Under the pieces are notes generated by a model. It did no database searches. It was not told where the DNA came from and saw only the letters and a program-made list of their open reading frames with translations. Shown one piece after another: positions 1-5,493 of a DNA stretch of 8,537 nt. The position numbers and the translations under genes were made by a program. The DNA is from an uncultured Eubacteriales bacterium (GTDB lineage Bacteria > Bacillota_A > Clostridia > Christensenellales > Aristaeellaceae), in NCBI GenBank assembly GCA_900321945.1, contig ONXY01000428.1, positions 1-8,537 on the forward strand, in the 5' to 3' direction. Within the stretch, counting starts at the first letter, position 1, and each line of letters opens with the position of its first letter.

Positions 1-1
1 C

Positions 2-247
2 GTCGATCCGGACCGGAAATTCGAGGACGCGTACAACCGCCTCTGCCATGTGGCGGTCACGCTCGCGGAGCCCGGGGAGGAGACGTATTTCGAGGAGGGC
101 GGAAACGCCATCGAGGTCCGGCTGACCCGGGAGGATCTCGCGAAGCTGGGAGTCAATTATCTGATCACCCCCCGCTCCTCCCTGGAAAACGCCTCCCTCG
201 TCGCGCGGTGTGAAAGCGACGGGCTGTATATCTGGAAGCTGGAGTAA
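2..247 (+). CDS. C-terminal fragment of an unidentified protein (possibly YfhO/DUF6044-like membrane protein)
   Basis: An open frame enters from the left edge and stops at TAA 245-247, leaving about 81 C-terminal residues. The frame has no stop back to base 2, so a GTG at position 50 is probably an internal valine, not a start. The visible part is soluble-looking and rich in acidic residues. It ends in a pattern (LAKLGVNYLITPRSS, later GLYIWKLE) that I associate with the extracytoplasmic C-terminal domain of large bacterial multi-pass proteins of the YfhO/DUF6044/GT-C type, where a 'gvdYii' strand precedes a final 'iyrl' strand. This is a pattern impression, not a motif match. No catalytic residue or membrane segment can be seen in the fragment. 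A GT-C-type partner would fit the GT2 glycosyltransferase downstream. Confident that it is coding; low confidence in the family. Confidence 0.65.
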   Translation, partial: VDPDRKFEDAYNRLCHVAVTLAEPGEETYFEEGGNAIEVRLTREDLAKLGVNYLITPRSSLENASLVARCESDGLYIWKLE

Positions 248-286
248 TTCCCGGTTTTTCAGGTTTCCCGGTTTTTTCCCGGTTTT
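248..286 (+). repeat. Three tandem-like copies of TTCCCGGTTTT
   Basis: Directly after the stop codon of the first gene, the string TTCCCGGTTTT occurs three times in about 40 bp (starting near 248, 265 and 276), with T-runs of four to six. It makes an unusually T-rich patch in a GC-rich region. No stem precedes the T-runs on the plus strand, so this is not a standard intrinsic terminator. It may be a short slippage-derived repeat or a protein or RNA binding patch; the function is unknown. Confidence 0.5.
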
Positions 287-294
287 CAGTCCCC

Positions 295-323
295 GGAAGC
301 CGCCGGACGCCCCGGCGGCTTCC
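295..323 (+). terminator. Perfect 12-bp stem-loop without U-tract (possible terminator or 3' stabiliser)
   Basis: GGAAGCCGCCGG at 295-306 is perfectly complementary to CCGGCGGCTTCC at 312-323, with a 5-nt loop. It lies 48 nt after the stop codon of the first gene and about 20 nt before the -35 box of the next promoter, a typical site for a transcription end. No T-run follows it on either strand, so it is not a canonical intrinsic terminator. CCCCGGA (291-297) could alternatively pair with TCCGGGG (330-336), giving a competing longer structure. It may act with Rho or protect the 3' end of the upstream transcript. Confidence 0.4.
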
Positions 324-344
324 GCCGTATCCGGGGGCCGGCGG

Positions 345-373
345 TTGCTTCTCCGGGAGGCCGCTGATATAAT
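345..373 (+). promoter_or_regulatory. Sigma-70/sigma-A promoter with extended -10, upstream of the CapA-like gene
   Basis: TTGCTT at 345-350 (3/6 match to the -35 consensus) is followed by a 17-nt spacer and a perfect TATAAT at 368-373. The -10 box is preceded by TGA (365-367), which makes an extended TGNTATAAT element that can compensate for the weak -35. A start near 380 would give a roughly 65-nt, very GC-rich leader before the ATG at 446. Confidence 0.7.
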
Positions 374-445
374 GGAGCCGGAAAACGGGACCTCTCCGCC
401 CCGGCCCGGAGCGGGCGGGCGGCGGGTCCGGAACGAAGGACGCGC

Positions 446-1531
446 ATGAACAGAAAGAGAATCCTGCGGACGCTTCTTTTCCCGGCGGCCCTGGCGCTGT
501 GCCTGGCGGCGGTCTCCGCCGCCCCCGCGGAGGGGGGATGGACGACCCTGACGGAGGACCGGCAGGCGGCGGACGGATCCGTCCGGGACGAAACGTACAG
601 CGGAACCGTGACCGTAACCTTTCTCGGCGACTGCACCCTGGGCGGGGAGGAAAAGTCCCGGAACAGCGCCCTGGGGTTCGTCCGGCGGGTTCAGGAGAAC
701 GGAACCGGCTTCCCCCTGCGGAACCTGACGGCCCTCACGCTGACGGACGACCTCACGGTGGCGAACCTCGAAGGGGTTCTGACGGACAGGCCGCTTGAAA
801 AGGTGAAGAAGAAGTACAATTTCAGCGGTCCGACTGTTTATACGCAGATTCTGACCTCCGGGGGGGTCGAATGCGTAACTTTGGCCAACAATCATTCCCG
901 GGACTACGGGGACGCCGGGTACGCCGACACGAAGGCCGCCCTGGAGGAGGCCGGCGTCGGCTGGTTCGGGACGGACGCCCCGGCGTTCTGGCAGTACGGG
1001 GAAGGGCTGCGGATCGGTTTCATCGGCGTGGGCACGTCCCTGAGCGGAAACCGGTACAAGCGGTACGTCCGTCAGATGAAGGCCCTCCGGGAGGCGGGCT
1101 GCGCGGCGGTGGTCACGGTCATGCACGCGGGAACGGAGTACAGCTATACCCCCGACGGCTACCAGGAACAGATCGTGTCCCGGGCCGTGTCCTCCGGGAC
1201 GGATCTGGTGATCGGGCACCATCCCCACGTGGTGCAGGGATATGCGGAGCGGGACGGCGTGCCCGTGGTCTACAGCCTCGGCAACTGCTCCTTCGGCGGA
1301 ACCACGCACGCGAAGGACTCCGACGCGCTCGTTGTCCAGGCGGACCTGACCTTTGAGGAGGGCCTGCTGGCGGACGTTACCCTGCGCTTCTATCCGATCT
1401 CCATCACCAGCGACGGGCATTACAACAACTACTCGCCCATGTTCCTGTCCGGCGCGGACGCGGAGCGGGTGATCCGGAAAATGGAACGCTCCACCGGCGT
1501 CCCCGTGGCCGCCTCCTTCCCCGGGGACTGA
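446..1531 (+). CDS. Secreted CapA-family (PGA_cap/metallophosphatase-fold) protein
   Basis: The 361-residue protein starts with a likely Sec signal peptide: basic MNRKR, a hydrophobic stretch at about 6-25 and a small-residue AAPA region for cleavage near 28. It then carries the ordered motifs of the CapA family of metallophosphatase-like proteins: FLGDCTLG (G61-D62), ANLEG (N107-E109), LANNHSRDYG (N148-N149-H150), HAGTEY (H227), GHHPHVVQG (H259/H261) and YSLGN (S277-N280). These are the usual metal-site positions. The usual tryptophan of the HWG motif is alanine (A228). Family members are linked to poly-gamma-glutamate capsule synthesis, but most Clostridia homologues are stand-alone extracytoplasmic proteins of unproven activity, and no capBC genes are visible here. 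GAAGGA at 435-440 with a 5-nt spacer supports the ATG at 446. The gene has its own upstream promoter, and another promoter follows it, so it is probably transcribed on its own. Family assignment is confident; substrate unknown. Confidence 0.9.
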   Translation: MNRKRILRTLLFPAALALCLAAVSAAPAEGGWTTLTEDRQAADGSVRDETYSGTVTVTFLGDCTLGGEEKSRNSALGFVRRVQENGTGFPLRNLTALTLTDDLTVANLEGVLTDRPLEKVKKKYNFSGPTVYTQILTSGGVECVTLANNHSRDYGDAGYADTKAALEEAGVGWFGTDAPAFWQYGEGLRIGFIGVGTSLSGNRYKRYVRQMKALREAGCAAVVTVMHAGTEYSYTPDGYQEQIVSRAVSSGTDLVIGHHPHVVQGYAERDGVPVVYSLGNCSFGGTTHAKDSDALVVQADLTFEEGLLADVTLRFYPISITSDGHYNNYSPMFLSGADAERVIRKMERSTGVPVAASFPGD

Positions 1532-1560
1532 GCGCGGGTCCCTCCGGGGGGAAGAATTCC

Positions 1561-1589
1561 TTGCCAAGTCAGGGAAAGAGGCATATAAT
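1561..1589 (+). promoter_or_regulatory. Strong sigma-70/sigma-A promoter for the glycosyltransferase-reductase-transporter unit
   Basis: TTGCCA at 1561-1566 (5/6 match) is followed by a 17-nt spacer and a perfect TATAAT at 1584-1589. It starts 30 bp past the stop codon of the CapA-like gene. Transcription would begin near 1596, giving a leader of about 60 nt with a GC-only hairpin. Confidence 0.8.
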
Positions 1590-1603
1590 CCAACGCGGAG
1601 GAA

Positions 1604-1625
1604 GGCCGCGCGCGGGGCGCGCGCC
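1604..1625 (+). other. GC-only hairpin in the 5' leader of the glycosyltransferase gene
   Basis: CGCGCGC at 1607-1613 pairs with GCGCGCG at 1617-1623 around a GGG loop. GG 1604-1605 pairs with CC 1624-1625 beyond a single bulged C. It lies between the predicted transcription start and the ribosome binding site AAGGAAAGG (1641-1649), leaving that site free. It may stabilise the 5' end of the mRNA; no ligand-binding fold is recognisable. Confidence 0.4.
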
Positions 1626-1657
1626 GTTTCATCAAGAAGTAAGGAAAGGTTTGCTCC

Positions 1658-2626
1658 ATGGCTCTGATTTCCGTCATTCTGCCATCCTACAACGAGGAAG
1701 AGAACATCTTCCGCGCGGTGGAAAGGCTTTCCGCCGTGCTGGCTCCGGAGAATATCTCCTGGGAGCTGGTCTTCGTCAACGACGGATCGAAGGACCGCAC
1801 CTGGGAAAAGATCCGGGAGGCCGCCCGGGAGAATCCCCACGTCGCCGGCGTCAGCTTTTCCCGGAACTTCGGGAAGGAGTCCGCCATCATGGCCGGGCTC
1901 GCCTGCGCGAAGGGGGACTGCTGCGTCGTGATGGACTGCGACCTGCAGCATCCGCCGGAGACCCTGCCGGAGATGCTGCGCCTCTGGCGGGAGGGCTACG
2001 AGGTCGTGGAGGGCGTCAAGCGCAGCCGGGGCCGGGAAAGCCGGCTGCACGCGTTCTTCGCCGGGACCTTTTACCGGATCATGAGCTCCGCGACGAAGAT
2101 CGACATGTCCCGGGCGTCGGATTTCAAGCTGATGGACCGGAAGGCGGTGGACGCGGTCCTCGCCCTGCCGGAAAAGAACGCTTTCTTCCGGGCCCTTTCC
2201 TCCTGGGTGGGGTTCAGAACCGCCTCGGTGGAGTTTGACGTGCGGGAGCGGGAGGCGGGCGAGTCCAAGTGGAGCTCCCGTTCCCTGGCCGGCTACGCCG
2301 TCCGCAACATCGTCTCCTTTTCCTCGGCGCCGCTGCAGTTCATCACGGTGCTGGGCGGAATCATGCTGCTGCTGGCCCTGGTGCTGGGCGTCCAGACCCT
2401 GATCCGCTATTTCTCCGGCACGGCGGTGGAAGGCTTTACCACCGTCATCCTGCTGATTCTCGTGACCGGCAGCCTGCTGATGCTCTCCCTGGGCATCGTC
2501 GGGTATTATCTGGCCCGGATCTACGAGGAGATCAAGGGCCGGCCCCGCTACCTGATTTCGGAAATGATCTCCGGCCGGCCGGATCCGGCTGAAAAGAAGG
2601 AGGAACGCCACGATGACGTACGGTGA
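1658..2626 (+). CDS. GT2 family membrane glycosyltransferase (GtrB/CsbB/DPM1-like polyprenyl-phosphate sugar transferase)
   Basis: The 322-residue protein has a full N-terminal GT-A domain and two C-terminal membrane helices (about 226-247 and 262-284), the layout of GtrB/CsbB-type enzymes that transfer a nucleotide-activated sugar to undecaprenyl phosphate on the cytoplasmic face. Visible motifs are PSYNEEENI (9-17), VNDGSKD (40-46), SRNFGKE (68-74), the metal-binding DCDLQHPPE (D93-x-D95), ASDFKLMDRKAVDA (153-166), the AGESKWS lipid-phosphate-binding segment (200-206), and the terminal IKGRPRYLISE (292-302). All catalytic elements look intact. AAGGAAAGG with an 8-nt spacer sets the start. 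Such enzymes normally work with a flippase (often GtrA) and a GT-C enzyme (for example YfhO). No GtrA is visible, but the truncated gene at the left edge could be a GT-C-type protein and a DMT transporter lies two genes downstream. The sugar cannot be read from sequence. Its last 14 nt overlap the next gene. Confidence 0.9.
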   Translation: MALISVILPSYNEEENIFRAVERLSAVLAPENISWELVFVNDGSKDRTWEKIREAARENPHVAGVSFSRNFGKESAIMAGLACAKGDCCVVMDCDLQHPPETLPEMLRLWREGYEVVEGVKRSRGRESRLHAFFAGTFYRIMSSATKIDMSRASDFKLMDRKAVDAVLALPEKNAFFRALSSWVGFRTASVEFDVREREAGESKWSSRSLAGYAVRNIVSFSSAPLQFITVLGGIMLLLALVLGVQTLIRYFSGTAVEGFTTVILLILVTGSLLMLSLGIVGYYLARIYEEIKGRPRYLISEMISGRPDPAEKKEERHDDVR

Positions 2627-3815
2627 AGCCTGCGGGGAGCGCCTTTCGCGCCTCGGCTTCGGATGCATGCGCCTTCCGCTGACGGCCGGAAACGGAATCG
2701 ACGAAACGGAGCTCCGGCGGATGACGGACTTCGCAATCGAAAACGGCGTCAACTATTTCGACACCGCCTGGCCCTATCACGGCGGGCTCAGCGAAATCGC
2801 CGTCGGGAAGGCGCTGGCCCGGCATCCGCGGGAGAAATGGTTCCTGGCCGACAAGTATCCGGGGCACCAGATCGCCTCCGCCTACCGCCCCGCGGAGATC
2901 TTTGAGGAACAGCTGAAGAAGTGCGGCGTGGAATACTTCGATTTCTACCTGCTGCACAACGTGTATGAGAACTCCTTCGGCGTCTACACCAGCCCGGAGT
3001 GGGACATCCTGAACTATTTCCTGGAGCAGAAGCGGCTGGGCCGGATCCGGCACCTGGGCTTCTCCAGCCACGCCCGGCCGGACACGCTGGAAAAGTTTCT
3101 GGATTACGCCGGGGACAGCATGGAGTTCTGCCAGATCCAGCTCAATTACCTGGACTGGACCCTGCAGGACGCGAAGGCGAAATATGAGCTGCTGACGGCC
3201 CGGAACATCCCGGTCTGGGTCATGGAGCCGCTGCGGGGCGGAAAGCTGGCCGCCCTGCCGGAGGCGGACGAAAAGCGGCTGAAAGCGCTCCGCCCGGCGG
3301 AAAGCGCCGCCTCCTGGAGCTTCCGCTGGCTGCGGAACCTGCCGAACGTAAAGGTGGTTCTCTCCGGCATGTCGGACTTCGCGCAGATGGCCGACAACGT
3401 CCGGACCTTTTCGGAGGGAGCGCCCCAGACGGAGGAGGAAGCCGCGCTGCTCCTGGAGATCGCGGAGGGGCTGAAGGACGCCCTGCCCTGCACCCGCTGC
3501 CGCTACTGCTGCGAGGGGTGCCCCATGGGGCTGGACATTCCCATGCTGATCCATTCCCTGAACGATCTGAAATTCGCGAACAGCATGACGGTTCCGATGC
3601 AGATGGACGCGCTGCCGGAGGAAAAGCGGCCCGCCGCCTGCATTGGCTGCGGCGCGTGCGCCGCGGTATGCCCCCAGAAGATCGATATCCCCGCGGCCAT
3701 GGCGGAGCTGGCGGAAAGGCTGGCGGCCATGCCCTCCTGGGCCGAGCTGTGCCGGCAGCGGGAGGAAGCCGCCCGGAAGCTGAAACAGCAGGAACAGGAA
3801 GGCGGCCGGTCCTGA
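2613..3815 (+). CDS. Aldo/keto reductase with C-terminal double [4Fe-4S] ferredoxin motif
   Basis: The 400-residue protein has an N-terminal AKR barrel (about 10-270) with the catalytic tetrad D50 (YFDTAWPYHGG), Y55, K81 (LADKYPG) and H115 (FYLLH), and a C-terminal iron-sulfur region. The first cluster motif is C293-x2-C296-x2-C299-x3-C303-P, with an extra cysteine C300. The second is C343-x2-C346-x2-C349-x3-C353-P. The combination is a known subfamily common in anaerobic Bacillota; its physiological substrates are mostly unproven. The iron-sulfur tail suggests electron exchange with ferredoxin-like partners besides, or in place of, NAD(P)H. The start is fixed by AAGGAGG at 2597-2603, 9 nt before ATG 2613, so this Shine-Dalgarno lies inside the preceding glycosyltransferase gene and the two overlap by 14 nt, favouring translational coupling. 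Two in-frame stops follow each other (TGA TAA, 3813-3818). The C-terminus is a charged, probably helical K/E/Q-rich tail. The link to glycosylation is unclear and may be only transcriptional. Confidence 0.92.
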   Translation: MTYGEACGERLSRLGFGCMRLPLTAGNGIDETELRRMTDFAIENGVNYFDTAWPYHGGLSEIAVGKALARHPREKWFLADKYPGHQIASAYRPAEIFEEQLKKCGVEYFDFYLLHNVYENSFGVYTSPEWDILNYFLEQKRLGRIRHLGFSSHARPDTLEKFLDYAGDSMEFCQIQLNYLDWTLQDAKAKYELLTARNIPVWVMEPLRGGKLAALPEADEKRLKALRPAESAASWSFRWLRNLPNVKVVLSGMSDFAQMADNVRTFSEGAPQTEEEAALLLEIAEGLKDALPCTRCRYCCEGCPMGLDIPMLIHSLNDLKFANSMTVPMQMDALPEEKRPAACIGCGACAAVCPQKIDIPAAMAELAERLAAMPSWAELCRQREEAARKLKQQEQEGGRS

Positions 3816-3865
3816 TAAAAAGCGGAACGGACCCCCGGCAGATCTGAGCGGACGGAGAAAAAAAG

Positions 3866-4771
3866 ATGGATCATGAAACCGGCGGACGCGGGCCGGTATG
3901 GATGTTTGTGCTGTCCATGCTGATATTCGGGACGATCGGGATTTTCCGGAGAATCATCCCGGTCTCCTCCGCGTTCCTGACCTTTTCGCGCGGGATTCTC
4001 GGCGGCCTCTGCATCCTGGTTTTCATCCGGCTGAAGAAGGGAAAGGCGGGGGAAAGGCTGCCGCACCGCACGGCGGCGAAGCTCGCGCTCACGGGCGCGA
4101 TGATCGGAATCAACTGGATTCTGCTCTTCGAGGCCTACAATCATACGACGGTCGCCGTCGCCACGCTGTGCTACTATATGCAGCCCACCATCGTCATCCT
4201 TCTGTCGCCCCTGATCTTCCGGGAAAGGCTGACCGCGAAGAAGGCGGCGTGCGCGGCCGTCGCGGTCGCCGGCATGGTGCTGGTCTCCGGCGCCGCCGGC
4301 GGAAGCCCGCGGGGCGGAAGCGTCCGGGGCGTGCTGCTGGGGCTGGGGGCCGCGGTATTCTATTCCGCCGTCGTGATCATGAACAAAAAAACGGGCGGAA
4401 TCGACCCGTACCGGAAAACGGCCGTCCAGCTGCTGTCGGCCGGAGCGGTGATGATCCCGTACCTGCTGCTTACGGACGGCTTCCGCGGCGCGGAATTCAC
4501 CCCGGCCTCCGCCGCGCTGCTGCTCACCGTGGGCGTCGTGCACACGGGAATCGCCTACGTCCTGTATTTCGGGAGCATCGACCGGCTGAACGTGCAGTCC
4601 GTCGCGATCCTGAGCTACATCGATCCCGTGTCCGCGCTGCTGTTCTCCGCGGTCCTTCTCCGGGAGCCGCTGAGCCTGCCGGCCGCGGCCGGGGCCGTGC
4701 TGATCATCGGCTCCGCCCTCGTCAGCGAGGCGCCGTCCCCCTCCGGGAAAGCGAAAAAAACGGAGCCCTGA
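3866..4771 (+). CDS. EamA/DMT-family 10-TM transporter
   Basis: The 301-residue protein is hydrophobic, with about ten predicted membrane helices arranged as two EamA repeats (about 11-140 and 153-286). This is the drug/metabolite transporter layout, and the length matches the family norm of about 300. Repeat hallmarks are the FRERLTAKK loop after helix 4 (118-126) and the equivalent LREPLSLPA in the second repeat (265-273), with QPTIV (106-110) and YIDPVSALL (251-259) as the matching conserved helices. GGAG at 3854-3857 with an 8-nt spacer sets the start. It lies 50 nt after the reductase gene with no promoter between, so it is probably the last gene of that unit. Members export amino acids, metabolites or drugs; the substrate cannot be read from sequence. 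Its stop codon's final A (4771) is the last base of the A-run that forms the U-tract of the opposing operon's terminator. Confidence 0.9.
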   Translation: MDHETGGRGPVWMFVLSMLIFGTIGIFRRIIPVSSAFLTFSRGILGGLCILVFIRLKKGKAGERLPHRTAAKLALTGAMIGINWILLFEAYNHTTVAVATLCYYMQPTIVILLSPLIFRERLTAKKAACAAVAVAGMVLVSGAAGGSPRGGSVRGVLLGLGAAVFYSAVVIMNKKTGGIDPYRKTAVQLLSAGAVMIPYLLLTDGFRGAEFTPASAALLLTVGVVHTGIAYVLYFGSIDRLNVQSVAILSYIDPVSALLFSAVLLREPLSLPAAAGAVLIIGSALVSEAPSPSGKAKKTEP

Positions 4772-4807
4772 AAAAAAGAAAACCCGGGTCACCCGTCCGT
4801 GACCCGG
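4771..4807 (-). terminator. Intrinsic terminator of the minus-strand ktr-kdp operon, spanning the kdpE stop codon
   Basis: Read on the minus strand, CCGGGTCAC (4807-4799) pairs perfectly with GTGACCCGG (4792-4784) around a 6-nt loop. A G, four Ts, a C and seven Ts follow (4783-4771). The 5' arm lies in the last codons of kdpE, the 3' arm contains its TGA stop (4791-4789), and the U-tract ends at the last base of the convergent transporter gene. On the plus strand no T-run follows the stem, so it works in one direction only. Confidence 0.88.
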
Positions 4808-5493
4808 ATCATCCGGTACCCGATCCCGACATGGGTCTGGATCAGCATGGAAGCGTCCGCCGACGCTTCCAGTTTTTTTCGCAGCGTGGCCATGTACACC
4901 CGCAGCGACGCCACGTTGTTCTCCCAGGACGCGCCCCAGATCTGCTGCGTGAGGTATTTATGCGTCAGAACCTTGCCGCAGTTCCGGGCCAGCAGGCAGA
5001 GCAGCCTGTATTCGATCGGCGTCAGATGCAGCTCCTCGTCCGAAACGTACGCGCACCCGGCGGCGTAATCGATCCGCAGGCTGCCGTTGGAAAAGACGGG
5101 GCTGTCCGGGCTGTCCGTCTTCGCCTGGTTCAGGCGGCGGAGCGTCGCCCGCAGCCGGGCCAGGAGCTCGTCCACCGAGAACGGCTTGGTCAGGTAATCG
5201 TCCGCGCCGGCGTCCAGCGCCTCGATCTTGTCCGCGTCGTCGCTGCGCGCGCTGATGACGATGACGGGCATGTTGGACCAGCTCCGGACCTTCCGGATCA
5301 CTTCCACCCCGTCCATGTCCGGCAGGCCCAGATCCAGCAGCATGATATCCGGATTATGGGACGCGGCCTCCAGCACGGCGGCGGCCGCGTTCCCGGCGAC
5401 GGTATGCCGGTAGCCGTGGGCCTCCAGCGTGACGGAGATCAGGTTGCGGATCGGCGGATCGTCCTCCACGATCAGGATCAGCGGTTTATTCAT
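4789..5493 (-). CDS. kdpE: KdpE-like OmpR-family response regulator
   Basis: The 234-residue protein has a receiver domain (1-120) with acidic D11/D12, phosphoacceptor D54 (LLDLGLPDMDG), switch S81 and K103 (DDYLTKPF), then an OmpR-type winged helix (about 135-230) with LTPIEYRLL, VYMATLRKKLE and IQTHVGIGYRM. The ISARSDDADKIEALDAGADDYLTKPF region (80-105) and the VGIGYRM end are characteristic of KdpE. Its ATG overlaps the last 8 nt of the kinase gene, and its ribosome binding site (GAGGTGA, 7 nt before the ATG) lies inside the kinase gene, indicating translational coupling. No kdpFABC is present in the window, so the likely target is the Ktr/Trk operon it belongs to, or genes elsewhere. Odd: residues EASADAS, where KdpE proteins usually have something like EADPSxP, coincide with a plus-strand terminator stem (4849-4879). 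The end of the gene forms its own terminator. Confidence 0.92.
   Translation of the reverse strand: MNKPLILIVEDDPPIRNLISVTLEAHGYRHTVAGNAAAAVLEAASHNPDIMLLDLGLPDMDGVEVIRKVRSWSNMPVIVISARSDDADKIEALDAGADDYLTKPFSVDELLARLRATLRRLNQAKTDSPDSPVFSNGSLRIDYAAGCAYVSDEELHLTPIEYRLLCLLARNCGKVLTHKYLTQQIWGASWENNVASLRVYMATLRKKLEASADASMLIQTHVGIGYRMIRVTDG
4849..4879 (+). terminator. Plus-strand intrinsic terminator embedded in the kdpE coding region
   Basis: GGAAGCGTC at 4849-4857 pairs perfectly with GACGCTTCC at 4862-4870 around a CGCC tetraloop, then AG and seven Ts (4873-4879). It starts 77 nt after the stop codon of the plus-strand transporter gene, so it would end the glycosyltransferase-reductase-transporter transcript. 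The whole element lies antisense inside the 3' part of kdpE, where it encodes KKLEASADAS on the minus strand. Confidence 0.85.

Noticed and set aside
50..247. GTG at 50 as the start of a 65-residue gene
   Set aside because: The frame stays open to the left edge with protein-like sequence and no ribosome binding site before the GTG, so the gene most likely begins outside the window.
394..411. CTCCG...CGGAG hairpin in the leader of the CapA-like gene as a riboswitch
   Set aside because: Only a 5-bp stem in very GC-rich sequence, with no known aptamer core.
1516..1554. Possible terminator after the CapA-like gene (GGGAC 1524-1528 with GTCCC 1538-1542, or CTTCCCCGG with CCGGGGGGAAG)
   Set aside because: Stems are short or need a 2-nt bulge, there is no T-run afterwards, and a promoter begins at 1561. 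Not strong enough to call.
2532..3554. A 340-codon minus-strand frame opposite the reductase gene
   Set aside because: Shadow of the reductase coding sequence; no domain pattern. The plus strand shows the full AKR tetrad and cluster motifs.
3503..4792. A 429-codon minus-strand frame opposite the reductase and transporter genes
   Set aside because: The translation is low-complexity (R/G/D/Q/H-rich) with no recognisable domain, has no ribosome binding site I can see, and covers two well-supported genes on the other strand.
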